The translations under genes were made by a program, and so were the position numbers. A DNA stretch of 8,354 nt from NCBI GenBank assembly GCA_041685075.1, contig JAWLGN010000241.1:1-8354 (forward strand), in the 5' to 3' direction. This document shows, piece after piece, positions 1-6,115 of this stretch. Position 1 is the first letter of the stretch, and every line of letters starts with the position of its first letter. Below the pieces are notes generated by a model that saw nothing but the letters and a program-made list of their open reading frames with translations, had not been told where the DNA came from and did no database searches. The stretch comes from JAMCRM01 sp041685075 (GTDB taxonomy: Bacteria; Acidobacteriota; Terriglobia; Bryobacterales; Bryobacteraceae).

Positions 1-978
1 ACTTGCACGGCCCTCGCGCAACAGGCAGCGGATTTCGCCCCAGCGCGCCGGGCGATTCCAGAGCGGCGTCCAGATCTCTGCCCGTGCTGTGGCCTCGTCC
101 TTGCCGGCGGCAGAGCCGTACCCCACCGCCGACGGGAGCACCGTGAACGGGCTGCAGAGAAACGAGCGATAGGCGATCCCCTGCTTGCGGTAGATCCCGG
201 CCGCCCACGCCACCGCACCCTCCATAGCCAGCACGAAGTTCCACGGATTCGCTACAGAGTCTGTCTCGATCCCCTGGCCCTGGTTGAAGCCGCCGGCGCG
301 TCCCGGATCGTACTGCCCGACTTTGATCTTCGCGAGTCCCACCGTGTCGCGCCCAAAGAGCGCGTGCTCGATCAGCGCCTTCACGGGCGTTTCTCTCCTG
401 GGAGTAATAAGCATCAGGGACACGTTCTCCATGAAGGTGTTAGTGAAGTCGAGATGGCCGTCGTTGCCGCCTGTGCCCAAAATCGGAGCGAATGCCCGCG
501 AACCGTCAGCCGAAATCGCCACCGCCGCATCCAGCCACTCCACGCAGGCGTCTGGTGCGGAGTTGCGGAGCTCCCGGAGGATCTTGAACCGCCGCGCCTC
601 ATCGTCAGATTCGGCAGCTTCCTCTTCAGCCTGCGCCACTTCAGGAATCGCCTTGGCGGCCGCGATCGCTTCCCGGTAAGCGGAGAAGCGCGCCGAATCG
701 CTTCCCTCAATCGCCTTGATCCCCACATCCCGGTCCCCCGGATAGAAGCCGCTGTTCCCATTCCAGGGTGCAACGAGCGGTGTGGGCCGGTACTCCTCCA
801 AAAAGAACTTCACCAGATCCGCCTCGTCCAGCGGCGCATCCAAAACGAAGCACTCGCGGTCCCAGAATCCTCGCGCATCGGGGTACTTTTGCTCCGCGAT
901 AAGCCGCAGCACCGCGAGCGATTTCAAGTACGATCCAAAGGGCTGCATCGTGCAGCCGGCCAGGCGCAGCCGCTTCAT
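1..978 (-). CDS. csx17: Csx17 (Cas8-like large subunit, type I-G CRISPR-Cas), N-terminal part
   Basis: This is the first 326 codons of a protein that runs off the left edge; no stop interrupts the frame. The N-terminus contains an AGC-x5-GSYLKSLAVLRLIAEQ-like stretch (residues 7-30), then DARGFW, then PWNGNSGFYPGDRD (about 85-98). Further on come LGTGGNDGHLDFTNTFM (about 181-197) and, at the window edge, AEIWTPLWNRPARWGEI. I recognise this series from Csx17, the large (Cas8-like) subunit of type I-G/I-U effector complexes, thought to take part in crRNA-guided target binding. Family members are usually about 700-800 residues, so roughly half is visible. The ATG at 978 shares its A with the TGA of cas3 (TGATG), which implies translational coupling. 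An AAGGA lies 10 nt upstream, inside the cas3 end. A run rich in Glu and Ala near residues 135-150 looks like a variable linker. The family call is from recalled motifs and context, not a search. Confidence 0.9.
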   Translation of the reverse strand, partial: MKRLRLAGCTMQPFGSYLKSLAVLRLIAEQKYPDARGFWDRECFVLDAPLDEADLVKFFLEEYRPTPLVAPWNGNSGFYPGDRDVGIKAIEGSDSARFSAYREAIAAAKAIPEVAQAEEEAAESDDEARRFKILRELRNSAPDACVEWLDAAVAISADGSRAFAPILGTGGNDGHLDFTNTFMENVSLMLITPRRETPVKALIEHALFGRDTVGLAKIKVGQYDPGRAGGFNQGQGIETDSVANPWNFVLAMEGAVAWAAGIYRKQGIAYRSFLCSPFTVLPSAVGYGSAAGKDEATARAEIWTPLWNRPARWGEIRCLLREGRAS

Positions 979-3329
979 CAGCTCACCATCCTTTCCAGCC
1001 GGTCGCTTCCCCGGCTATCGGCCGCACGTAGCAGCATCTCCAGATAGGCCAGCCGGAACGGACCTTCCTTTTCCAATAACCGCAGCATGCGGTCGGTCCA
1101 CCCCTCGGCGCCATCTTCGGCTACCCCCAGGTCCATGACCGCAAGCGATAACTCCGTCTCCTCCATGCACACCCCGCCGCCCAGGTCCGCCGCAAGCAGT
1201 CTGTCGCCCGGCTCCCGGATTCCACGCGCCACGCGCCCGTTCCTTTCATTCACGTCCACCTCGCCCGGCATGGACCGGATGTTCAGTCGCACTTTGCCGT
1301 GATGGGATGCCGCCAGGTATGCCGCCAGGTGTGAGTCGCCCGCCGCCAGCATGGCCAGGGTGGAGGCCAGTTCGTGTCGGAACCACTTCCGGTTGTGCCG
1401 GCTCAGCCCCTGCCCGCGTGCCTGCTTGGCCAGTAGTTCCGGAGGTCTCCATTCCGCTGAAGCCTCCTCCTTCGGAATGCCGTGCATGGTTTGCTGAAAC
1501 ACCGGGTGCGCTTTTCCCCAATCGTGCTTGCGGGCAGCCGTGCGTATGGCTTCTGCATAAGGTGCGATTCCTATGCGTTCGAGCTTGGCGAGCATTTCTT
1601 CCGCGGCCCGGACAACCGCGTCGCTGTGCGCCGCCAAGCTTACTTTCCTGCCCTGGGAGCGGTGATCGCCATCGTGCGATTCTTCGCCCGGGCCGGTTGG
1701 CGTCAGTGGCTCTACCCATTCGTCGGAGTTGGGCGTCCATCCGGTTTCGGGCCGGTATCCGCCTGCCTGCGACCGCAGCAAAATCCGCACTCCCGGGAAG
1801 AGTTCGTTAGGGCCAATCTTGCGCCACTCGCCCGCGCCCTTTGGCCGCCACGTCCACGCTTCCGCTTTCTTCGCCAAGTCCGCGGCGGCCCACAGCGGGA
1901 TGGCACAGAGTTCCTGATCCCGCAAGCGGGGAAGCTCACCGGGCGGCGGTTCGTCCGCTGCCCACTCCCGCCAAGCCACATAAGCATCGGTTTCTCTGCC
2001 GCTCCGAACGAAGCGCGACAGATCCAGTTGGTTGCCGGCCAGGTCTGGCGTGGTATCGAAAAGGTCCAGCAAGTCGGCCTTCCTCAGGACAAATTCGTAG
2101 GGCGGCTTTCCGGGCGCGTCCGGCAGGTCTTTCGGGGCGGCCGACGTCAGAGCTTTCAACCGCTCCAGCGCTGCCCGGACCTCCTCCACCTCGTAAGGCG
2201 CGAACACTTCATCTTCTTCCTTAGGTTTCAGCTCCCCGGCATCCGCCCACTTCTTGCGCCGGTTAGCCAATGGCCGGTCGACCCAGAAGACTTGCGCCTC
2301 GTTCTTTCTCCCGTTCCGGTTCACGCGTCCGAAGCGCTGAACCAGCGCAGCCCATGGAGCAACATCGGTCACCATCAGGGCAGCATCCAGATCCACCCCT
2401 GCCTCGATGACCTGGGTGGAAACGACAATGCCGCTGCCAGCCGCCATCGCGATCTGGAATTGCCTCTCCCTGTCCGGGGGGCGGAAGCGCGAGTGCAGCA
2501 GCACCGGCTCCGTCTTCAGATCCCGCAACTCGCTCCAGATCTCCCGAGCTCTGGCGATCGTGTTCGTAATCACCAGTGTCAATTGCCCTTGGCGGTGGCG
2601 CTCCGCGACGAAGGCCGCGCACCCGCGCGGTAGCCGGCACTGGGGCGGTGCGGGCATCAGTTGCTTGGCCGCTTTCCACCGCTCCATCACCACGCCGTTC
2701 GCAAAGTCGTCGGCTTCCAGTTCCACGACCCGTACGTTCGCGCCTGTAAAGTCCACCGTGTCGAGCCAGCGCCGGTCGGCTGTGGCGGACATCCACACAC
2801 ATGGAACATCGCCGAAGACCCCGAATGTCTCCCGCAACCCCGCCAACTGGGTGCTCGATGCCAGCGCATCGCCCAGGAGTTGGATCTCGTCGAAGACCCA
2901 CTGGGTATCGTTGTTCAGGAGTCCGAAATCGTAGGGCCATTGAAACGGAGATCGCGCATATCCGCGATTGAGCGCCCGGCTGACGAGGATATCTTGCGTT
3001 CCCACCAAAATGGCCGGCTCGTCCGGCCCCAGCCTCCGTTCCAGGTCTTCCGAACCACCCATCAACTCCAGGACCGCGATGTCCTTTGGCGCCCGTTTGC
3101 ATGCGACCTCGGTCACCTGCCGGGTTAACGACCGGCTTGGGAGGCACCACACCAGCCGCGAGGTTGGCCGCCGTATCAGCCAGTCCACCAGGACCGCATC
3201 GGTCTTGCCCAGCCCTGTCGGCACCCGTAATAGCGTCCATTTAGCGGTCGCAGCCTGAAAACGCTCCTGATACGGCAACGGAGAATGCCCCGTAATCCTC
3301 AAAAACTCGCGTCTGTAAAGTTCGCTCAT
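978..3329 (-). CDS. cas3: Cas3 helicase-nuclease, type I-G (C-terminal HD domain)
   Basis: This 783-residue protein is the CRISPR interference effector that is recruited to Cascade-bound DNA, unwinds it with ATP and degrades it. The superfamily 2 helicase comes first: Walker A VPTGLGKT (36-43), Walker B DEIQ (147-150) in place of the commoner DEAH/DEVH, motif III SAT (181-183), motif V STQVIEAGVDLD (304-315) and motif VI QRFGRVNRNG (331-340). An HD nuclease domain follows at the C-terminus: His568 (AHSD), KHDWGKAHPVFQ with His602-Asp603, His652 (RHELAS) and His676-His677 (SHHGK). All other well-known type I Cas3 fusions place HD first; helicase-then-HD is characteristic of subtype I-G (formerly I-U). 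Length is normal and no frameshift is visible. It is the first gene of the operon and csx17 follows with a one-base overlap. The ATG at 3329 is chosen because the N-terminus (LTGH-like RITGHSPLPYQ) begins just after it. No strong Shine-Dalgarno is visible; the upstream GGACAG is the best candidate. Confidence 0.95.
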   Translation of the reverse strand: MSELYRREFLRITGHSPLPYQERFQAATAKWTLLRVPTGLGKTDAVLVDWLIRRPTSRLVWCLPSRSLTRQVTEVACKRAPKDIAVLELMGGSEDLERRLGPDEPAILVGTQDILVSRALNRGYARSPFQWPYDFGLLNNDTQWVFDEIQLLGDALASSTQLAGLRETFGVFGDVPCVWMSATADRRWLDTVDFTGANVRVVELEADDFANGVVMERWKAAKQLMPAPPQCRLPRGCAAFVAERHRQGQLTLVITNTIARAREIWSELRDLKTEPVLLHSRFRPPDRERQFQIAMAAGSGIVVSTQVIEAGVDLDAALMVTDVAPWAALVQRFGRVNRNGRKNEAQVFWVDRPLANRRKKWADAGELKPKEEDEVFAPYEVEEVRAALERLKALTSAAPKDLPDAPGKPPYEFVLRKADLLDLFDTTPDLAGNQLDLSRFVRSGRETDAYVAWREWAADEPPPGELPRLRDQELCAIPLWAAADLAKKAEAWTWRPKGAGEWRKIGPNELFPGVRILLRSQAGGYRPETGWTPNSDEWVEPLTPTGPGEESHDGDHRSQGRKVSLAAHSDAVVRAAEEMLAKLERIGIAPYAEAIRTAARKHDWGKAHPVFQQTMHGIPKEEASAEWRPPELLAKQARGQGLSRHNRKWFRHELASTLAMLAAGDSHLAAYLAASHHGKVRLNIRSMPGEVDVNERNGRVARGIREPGDRLLAADLGGGVCMEETELSLAVMDLGVAEDGAEGWTDRMLRLLEKEGPFRLAYLEMLLRAADSRGSDRLERMVS

Positions 3330-3399
3330 AGCGTCTGTCCGGGTTGCGTGCCCGTCAAGGGTGTATTCGTGGTCTGATTTATAAAAATATTAAGGTCCT

Positions 3400-3428
3400 A
3401 TTATGTGTTAGTCGCGATGCAGAAACAA
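3400..3428 (-). promoter_or_regulatory. Candidate sigma-70-like promoter of the cas operon
   Basis: Read on the minus strand, a -35 box TTGTTT (3428-3423, 3 of 6 consensus positions) is followed after exactly 17 bp by a -10 box CATAAT (3405-3400, 5 of 6). It lies about 70 bp upstream of the cas3 ATG in the most A+T-rich stretch of the window, and cas3 is the first gene of its operon. A second -10-like TATAAA lies closer to cas3 (on the plus strand near 3379-3384) but has no matching -35. This is consensus matching only; acidobacterial promoters are poorly characterised. Confidence 0.35.
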
Positions 3429-3438
3429 GAACAAATAT

Positions 3439-3503
3439 GCAGCCGAGTTGGAGCGGATGCCGCACGTGCACACAAAAAGAGTGGCGTTCGGAACCTCGGC
3501 TGC
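3439..3503. repeat. Inverted repeat upstream of the cas promoter
   Basis: GCAGCCGAG (3439-3447) is repeated as its exact reverse complement CTCGGCTGC (3495-3503), with 47 nt between. With a single bulged C the pairing extends by two A-T pairs (TT at 3448-3449, AA at 3492-3493). The arm nearer cas3 lies about 10 bp upstream of the candidate -35 box. It could be a pair of operator half-sites, a long-loop RNA structure or chance. No known regulator site is recognised. Confidence 0.4.
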
Positions 3504-3655
3504 GTGGAAGGTTCGTTGCGTAAGTAGAGTTACGCCTGGCGCAATCGGAAAGCTCGACGGCAGAATTAGCCATCCGAAAACATAGAGCGCGTGCAGTGCC
3601 ATGCCTCCGCCAGAGCAGAACACAAGCTTCTCCTCACGTGCCGAATCGGCAACTT

Positions 3656-3686
3656 CAAAAATCATGTGGATTACCGGCTTGGCCGG
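3656..3686 (-). terminator. Weak terminator-like hairpin after the TerC-family gene
   Basis: On the minus strand, downstream of the TerC-family stop at 3742, CCGGC-CAA-GCCGG (3686-3674) forms a 5-bp hairpin with a 3-nt loop. A run of five T follows (3660-3656), but only after a 13-nt gap, which is too far for a standard intrinsic terminator. It is listed because it is the only candidate stop signal between the TerC-family gene and the cas promoter. Confidence 0.2.
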
Positions 3687-3741
3687 CAGGCCCGGAAGCA
3701 CAGTCATCCGGCGTGTTCGATGCGCAGCGCGAGCCAGTGCA

Positions 3742-4491
3742 CTACACCACCGGCCGGCCGGACCCCGTGTGGGGCGCCTGCTCGCGCCGCACCTTGGACG
3801 CCCGCAGGTTCAACATCTCCACGAAAACAGAGAACGCCATGGCGAAGTAAATGTAACCCTTCGAGACGTGCTGGCCGACACCCTCTACAATCAGGCTAAC
3901 CCCGATCAGCAGCAGGAAGCTCAGCGCCAGCATCTTCACCGTGGGGTGGCGCTCTACGAACCTGCTCACCGGACCGGCGGCGAACATCATGAAGCCCACT
4001 GCCAGCACAATGGCGATAACCATTACCGGCACGTCATTTGCCATGCCCACCGCCGTGATCACAGAATCGAGCGAGAAGACGATATCGAGCAGCGCTATCT
4101 GTACCAATACACCGGTCATCGTGACCACCTGCGGCTCCGCCTCTCGTTCATCCGACTCGCCCTCCAGGCGCTCGTGAATCTCGTGCGTGCTCTTCCAGAT
4201 GAGGAACAGCCCTCCCAGCAGCAGGATCAGATCGCGACCCGAAAACGCGTGCCCGAAGACGGCGAAGAGCGGTCTCGTCAGGCGCATCATCCAGGTGATC
4301 GAGAGCAGTAACAGAATGCGGGTGGCCATCGCCAGCGACAGCCCCAGGGTGCGCGCTCGGCCTTGCCTTTCCGGCGGCAGCCTGCTGGCCAGGATGCTGA
4401 TGAAGACAATGTTGTCGATGCCCAGCACGATTTCGAGCACCGTCAGGGTCGCCAGTGCGATCCACGCCTCCGGAGAGGAGATCCAGTCCAT
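3742..4491 (-). CDS. TerC-family integral membrane protein (YgdQ-like)
   Basis: This 249-residue polytopic inner-membrane protein has about seven hydrophobic segments. It shows the two internally related TerC signatures: EIVLGIDNIVFISIL (20-34, with Asp26-Asn27) and DIVFSLDSVITAVGM (136-150, with Asp136 and Asp142), whose acidic residues sit within the membrane. The middle holds RDLILLLGGLFLIWK (86-100) and a charged cytoplasmic loop (102-121); the end carries ERHPTVKMLALSFLLLIG and KGYIYFAMAFSVFVEMLNL. Length and layout match the short E. coli YgdQ type without CBS domains. The family is linked to tellurite resistance by name and, for several members, to manganese export, possibly loading exported metalloproteins; the substrate here is not known. 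The ATG at 4491 fits the short N-terminus of relatives; its ribosome binding site is weak. It is transcribed alone, divergently from the permease gene, with a repeat array between them. The C-terminal tail (about 233-249) is polar and unconserved. Confidence 0.93.
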   Translation of the reverse strand: MDWISSPEAWIALATLTVLEIVLGIDNIVFISILASRLPPERQGRARTLGLSLAMATRILLLLSITWMMRLTRPLFAVFGHAFSGRDLILLLGGLFLIWKSTHEIHERLEGESDEREAEPQVVTMTGVLVQIALLDIVFSLDSVITAVGMANDVPVMVIAIVLAVGFMMFAAGPVSRFVERHPTVKMLALSFLLLIGVSLIVEGVGQHVSKGYIYFAMAFSVFVEMLNLRASKVRREQAPHTGSGRPVV

Positions 4492-4496
4492 GCATT

Positions 4497-4715
4497 CAGC
4501 TTACGCCGGGGAAGCCTCTCCTGCGGGCGCGGGTGTGCGGGGCGGCTCCTCAGCCTACGCCGGGCAAGCCTCTGCTGCGGCGCGGGCGTGCGGGGAGCCG
4601 GGCAAGCCTCAACTGCGGGAGCGGGCTCTGGGGAGCCGGGTAAGCCCTTTTGCGAGCGCGGACTGCGGGGAGCCGGGCAAGCCTCTGCCGCAGGCGCGGG
4701 CGTGCGGGGAGGCTT
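4497..4715. repeat. Degenerate GC-rich tandem repeat, about 38-bp unit, five copies
   Basis: Five imperfect copies of a unit share the core GCCGGGCAAGCCTC, followed by a C/G-rich part ending in GCGGGG. The cores begin at 4505 (GCCGGGGAAGCCTC), 4559, 4597, 4635 (GCCGGGTAAGCCCT) and 4672. The last four are 38, 38 and 37 bp apart; the first is 54 bp from the second. Copies are joined without spacers, so this is not a CRISPR array. The array fills nearly the whole gap between the divergent TerC-family and permease genes. Its second half in each copy varies most. It resembles the GC-rich intergenic repeat elements of high-GC soil bacteria, but I cannot name a family. Confidence 0.8.
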
Positions 4716-4718
4716 TTT
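4679..4718 (+). terminator. Intrinsic-terminator-like hairpin in front of the permease gene
   Basis: In the last tandem-repeat copy, AAGCCTC (4679-4685) pairs with GAGGCTT (4709-4715). Inside it CCGCA (4688-4692) pairs with TGCGG (4703-4707), around a 10-nt loop. Five T (4714-4718) follow directly. This is a strong stem with the U-tract of a Rho-independent terminator reading rightward. No plus-strand gene lies upstream, and the permease ATG is 33 bp further on. It therefore either insulates the permease from antisense read-through or acts as an attenuator in its leader. Confidence 0.6.
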
Positions 4719-4720
4719 AG

Positions 4721-4726
4721 TATACT
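4721..4726 (+). promoter_or_regulatory. Possible -10 box of the permease operon
   Basis: TATACT matches 5 of 6 positions of the TATAAT consensus, starts 2 nt after the T-run of the hairpin and lies 25 nt before the permease ATG. The expected -35 position (about 4698-4703, GGGCGT) does not match consensus, and no extended TG motif is present, so the promoter is doubtful. If real, the transcript would have a leader of under 20 nt with the ribosome binding site GGTGAGGA (4737-4744). Confidence 0.3.
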
Positions 4727-4750
4727 GGCGTGTCTCGGTGAGGAATCTTC

Positions 4751-6088
4751 ATGCTACCGCAATATATTTCGAAGGCAGTTCCCAACCCTACGGCGAACCG
4801 CGCTCCCTGGTACGCGAACACGGCCCCCAGCTATGCGGGCACGTTCTTCTGGATCGCCTTCTACATCGCCATCGCGCGCGATACGCTACCCTATGCCGGC
4901 ATCGGGGTATGCCTGGCCGGCATCGCGGTCGCGGCGCTGTTGAGCTTCATCCTCTACTACTATCCCCCTGCCATGCTGGGGATGAAAACGGGCTATCCGC
5001 TCTACGTGGTGGGCAGTTCCACGTTCGGCACCAAGGGCGGGTATCTCCTTCCCGGCCTGCTGATGGGCGCGCTCCAGATTGGATGGTTCGCGGTGGGCAC
5101 GTTCATCGTGACGCGTTTCATCCTCAACGGCTTCGGGTCGGACGCCGGGCCGGGCAGTTTGCCCTTCGTGCTGATCGGCATTGCCTGGGGCTATACCATG
5201 ACCTGGGTCGGGGTGATGGGGATCCGGTATGTGGGCAAGGTGTCGCTCTACTTGAGCGCCATTCCGTTGATCATGATCCTGGTGGTCTTCTTCAACGTGA
5301 AGGGTGGAGTGGCGAGCTACACGCCGGACCCGGCCACCTACAGCCCGTTCATCGCCTTCACCATGATGCTGCAGGTGATCATCGGCTTCTTCTCCACCGC
5401 CGGCGCGGCGGGCACCGATTTCGGGATGAATAGCCGCAACCCGCGGGACGTGCGGCTGGGCGGCTTCACAGGTATTACGCTGGCCAGTTTCGTAGCCGCC
5501 TCGCTGCCGCTGCTCTCGGTGGCGGGCGCCAAGGTGCTGTTTCCCGAAAAGATGGCCGTGCTGACCTACGACAACGTCATCGCCGGCATCGGCGGGCCGC
5601 TGGCCTCGGCCATGTTCCTGCTGTTTGCCATCGCCTGCATCTCCCCGTCGTGCTTCTGCGCCTTCATCGCGGGCAACAGCCTTTCCACCATGATCCCGGG
5701 GGTCAAGCGCATGTCCTCCACCATGGCGGGGATGACGATCGCGATCGTGCTGGCGGTGACCGGCGTTGCGGAAAACCTGGTCAGTTTCTTCACCATCGTG
5801 GGCGCGTCCTTCGGTCCCGTTTGCGGCGCCATGGCGGCGGACTACCTGCTTTCCGGCAAGAAATGGGCCGGACCGCGCGAGGGCGTGAACATCGCCGGCT
5901 ACGCGGCCTGGGCCGTCGGTTTCGTAGTGGGGATCCTGCCGTTCCTGCCCATCTCCGAGACCGCCAAGGTCTACGTGCAGCCGGCCGTGGTCTACAGCTT
6001 CATCGCCGGATTCGTGGTCTACGCGGTGCTGGCCAAGGCGGGATTGGAGCCGAAGGTGGTACCGTTGGCCGCCGCCGCGGAGAAGTAG
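4751..6088 (+). CDS. NCS1-family nucleobase/cation symporter (cytosine/purine permease type)
   Basis: This 445-residue membrane protein has about twelve hydrophobic segments, as expected for NCS1 permeases, which bring nucleobases or related compounds (cytosine, uracil, allantoin, hydantoins, thiamine) into the cell with H+ or Na+. Supporting stretches are the N-terminal APWYANTAPSYAGTFFWIAF (18-37), GYPLYVVGSSTFGTKGGYL (81-99), GWFAVGTFI (111-119), TDFGMNSRNPRD (222-233), and FTIVGASFGPVCGAMAADYLL (347-367), corresponding to the conserved G-ADY region late in the family. Length is typical and no defect is visible. The ATG at 4751 is preceded by GGTGAGGA with about 6 nt spacing. The peptidase-like gene follows after 27 bp on the same strand. 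No nucleobase-catabolism gene is nearby, so the substrate cannot be deduced; cytosine or a purine is only the default family guess. The leader carries a terminator-like hairpin that could regulate it. Confidence 0.88.
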   Translation: MLPQYISKAVPNPTANRAPWYANTAPSYAGTFFWIAFYIAIARDTLPYAGIGVCLAGIAVAALLSFILYYYPPAMLGMKTGYPLYVVGSSTFGTKGGYLLPGLLMGALQIGWFAVGTFIVTRFILNGFGSDAGPGSLPFVLIGIAWGYTMTWVGVMGIRYVGKVSLYLSAIPLIMILVVFFNVKGGVASYTPDPATYSPFIAFTMMLQVIIGFFSTAGAAGTDFGMNSRNPRDVRLGGFTGITLASFVAASLPLLSVAGAKVLFPEKMAVLTYDNVIAGIGGPLASAMFLLFAIACISPSCFCAFIAGNSLSTMIPGVKRMSSTMAGMTIAIVLAVTGVAENLVSFFTIVGASFGPVCGAMAADYLLSGKKWAGPREGVNIAGYAAWAVGFVVGILPFLPISETAKVYVQPAVVYSFIAGFVVYAVLAKAGLEPKVVPLAAAAEK

Positions 6089-6115
6089 CCCACCGGCTGG
6101 AAGGACCTGCGGGCC

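Larger units (their letters stand above)
3330..3741. other. Intergenic region between cas3 and the TerC-family gene
   Basis: These roughly 410 bases hold no gene I can support. The stretch is more A+T-rich than its flanks, most clearly at 3379-3440. It contains a possible minus-strand promoter for cas3, a 9-bp inverted repeat with arms at 3439-3447 and 3495-3503, and a GCACGTGC palindrome (3462-3469). It also has a small hairpin GCGTAA/TTACGC with a 6-nt loop (3518-3535) and a 6-1-6 palindrome TGCCGA-A-TCGGCA (3639-3651). A minus-strand open frame of 99 codons (3408-3707) lacks a ribosome binding site and any recognisable domain. I see no CRISPR repeat-spacer pattern, no tRNA and no insertion-sequence ends. 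The compositional change fits a junction between the CRISPR-Cas locus and the neighbouring genes. Confidence 0.6.

Noticed and set aside
364..1047. Plus-strand open frame opposite csx17
   Set aside because: It is the antisense of an uninterrupted csx17 frame with conserved family motifs, and has no domain of its own.
1482..2633. Plus-strand open frame of 383 codons opposite cas3
   Set aside because: cas3 carries a full set of helicase and HD motifs on the other strand; the plus-strand product has no recognisable domain and an Arg/Pro-rich composition.
3408..3707. Minus-strand open frame of 99 codons between the TerC-family gene and cas3
   Set aside because: There is no Shine-Dalgarno before its ATG at 3707, no recognisable domain, and codon use unlike neighbouring genes. 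It also spans the candidate regulatory inverted repeats. A small gene cannot be fully excluded.
4497..4715. CRISPR array in the GC-rich repeats
   Set aside because: The units abut each other with no unique spacers, are only partly similar, and lie away from the cas genes behind the TerC-family gene.
4497..4750. Purine or other known riboswitch in front of the permease
   Set aside because: I see none of the conserved loop sequences of purine, preQ1, TPP or guanidine riboswitches; the leader consists of the tandem repeats.
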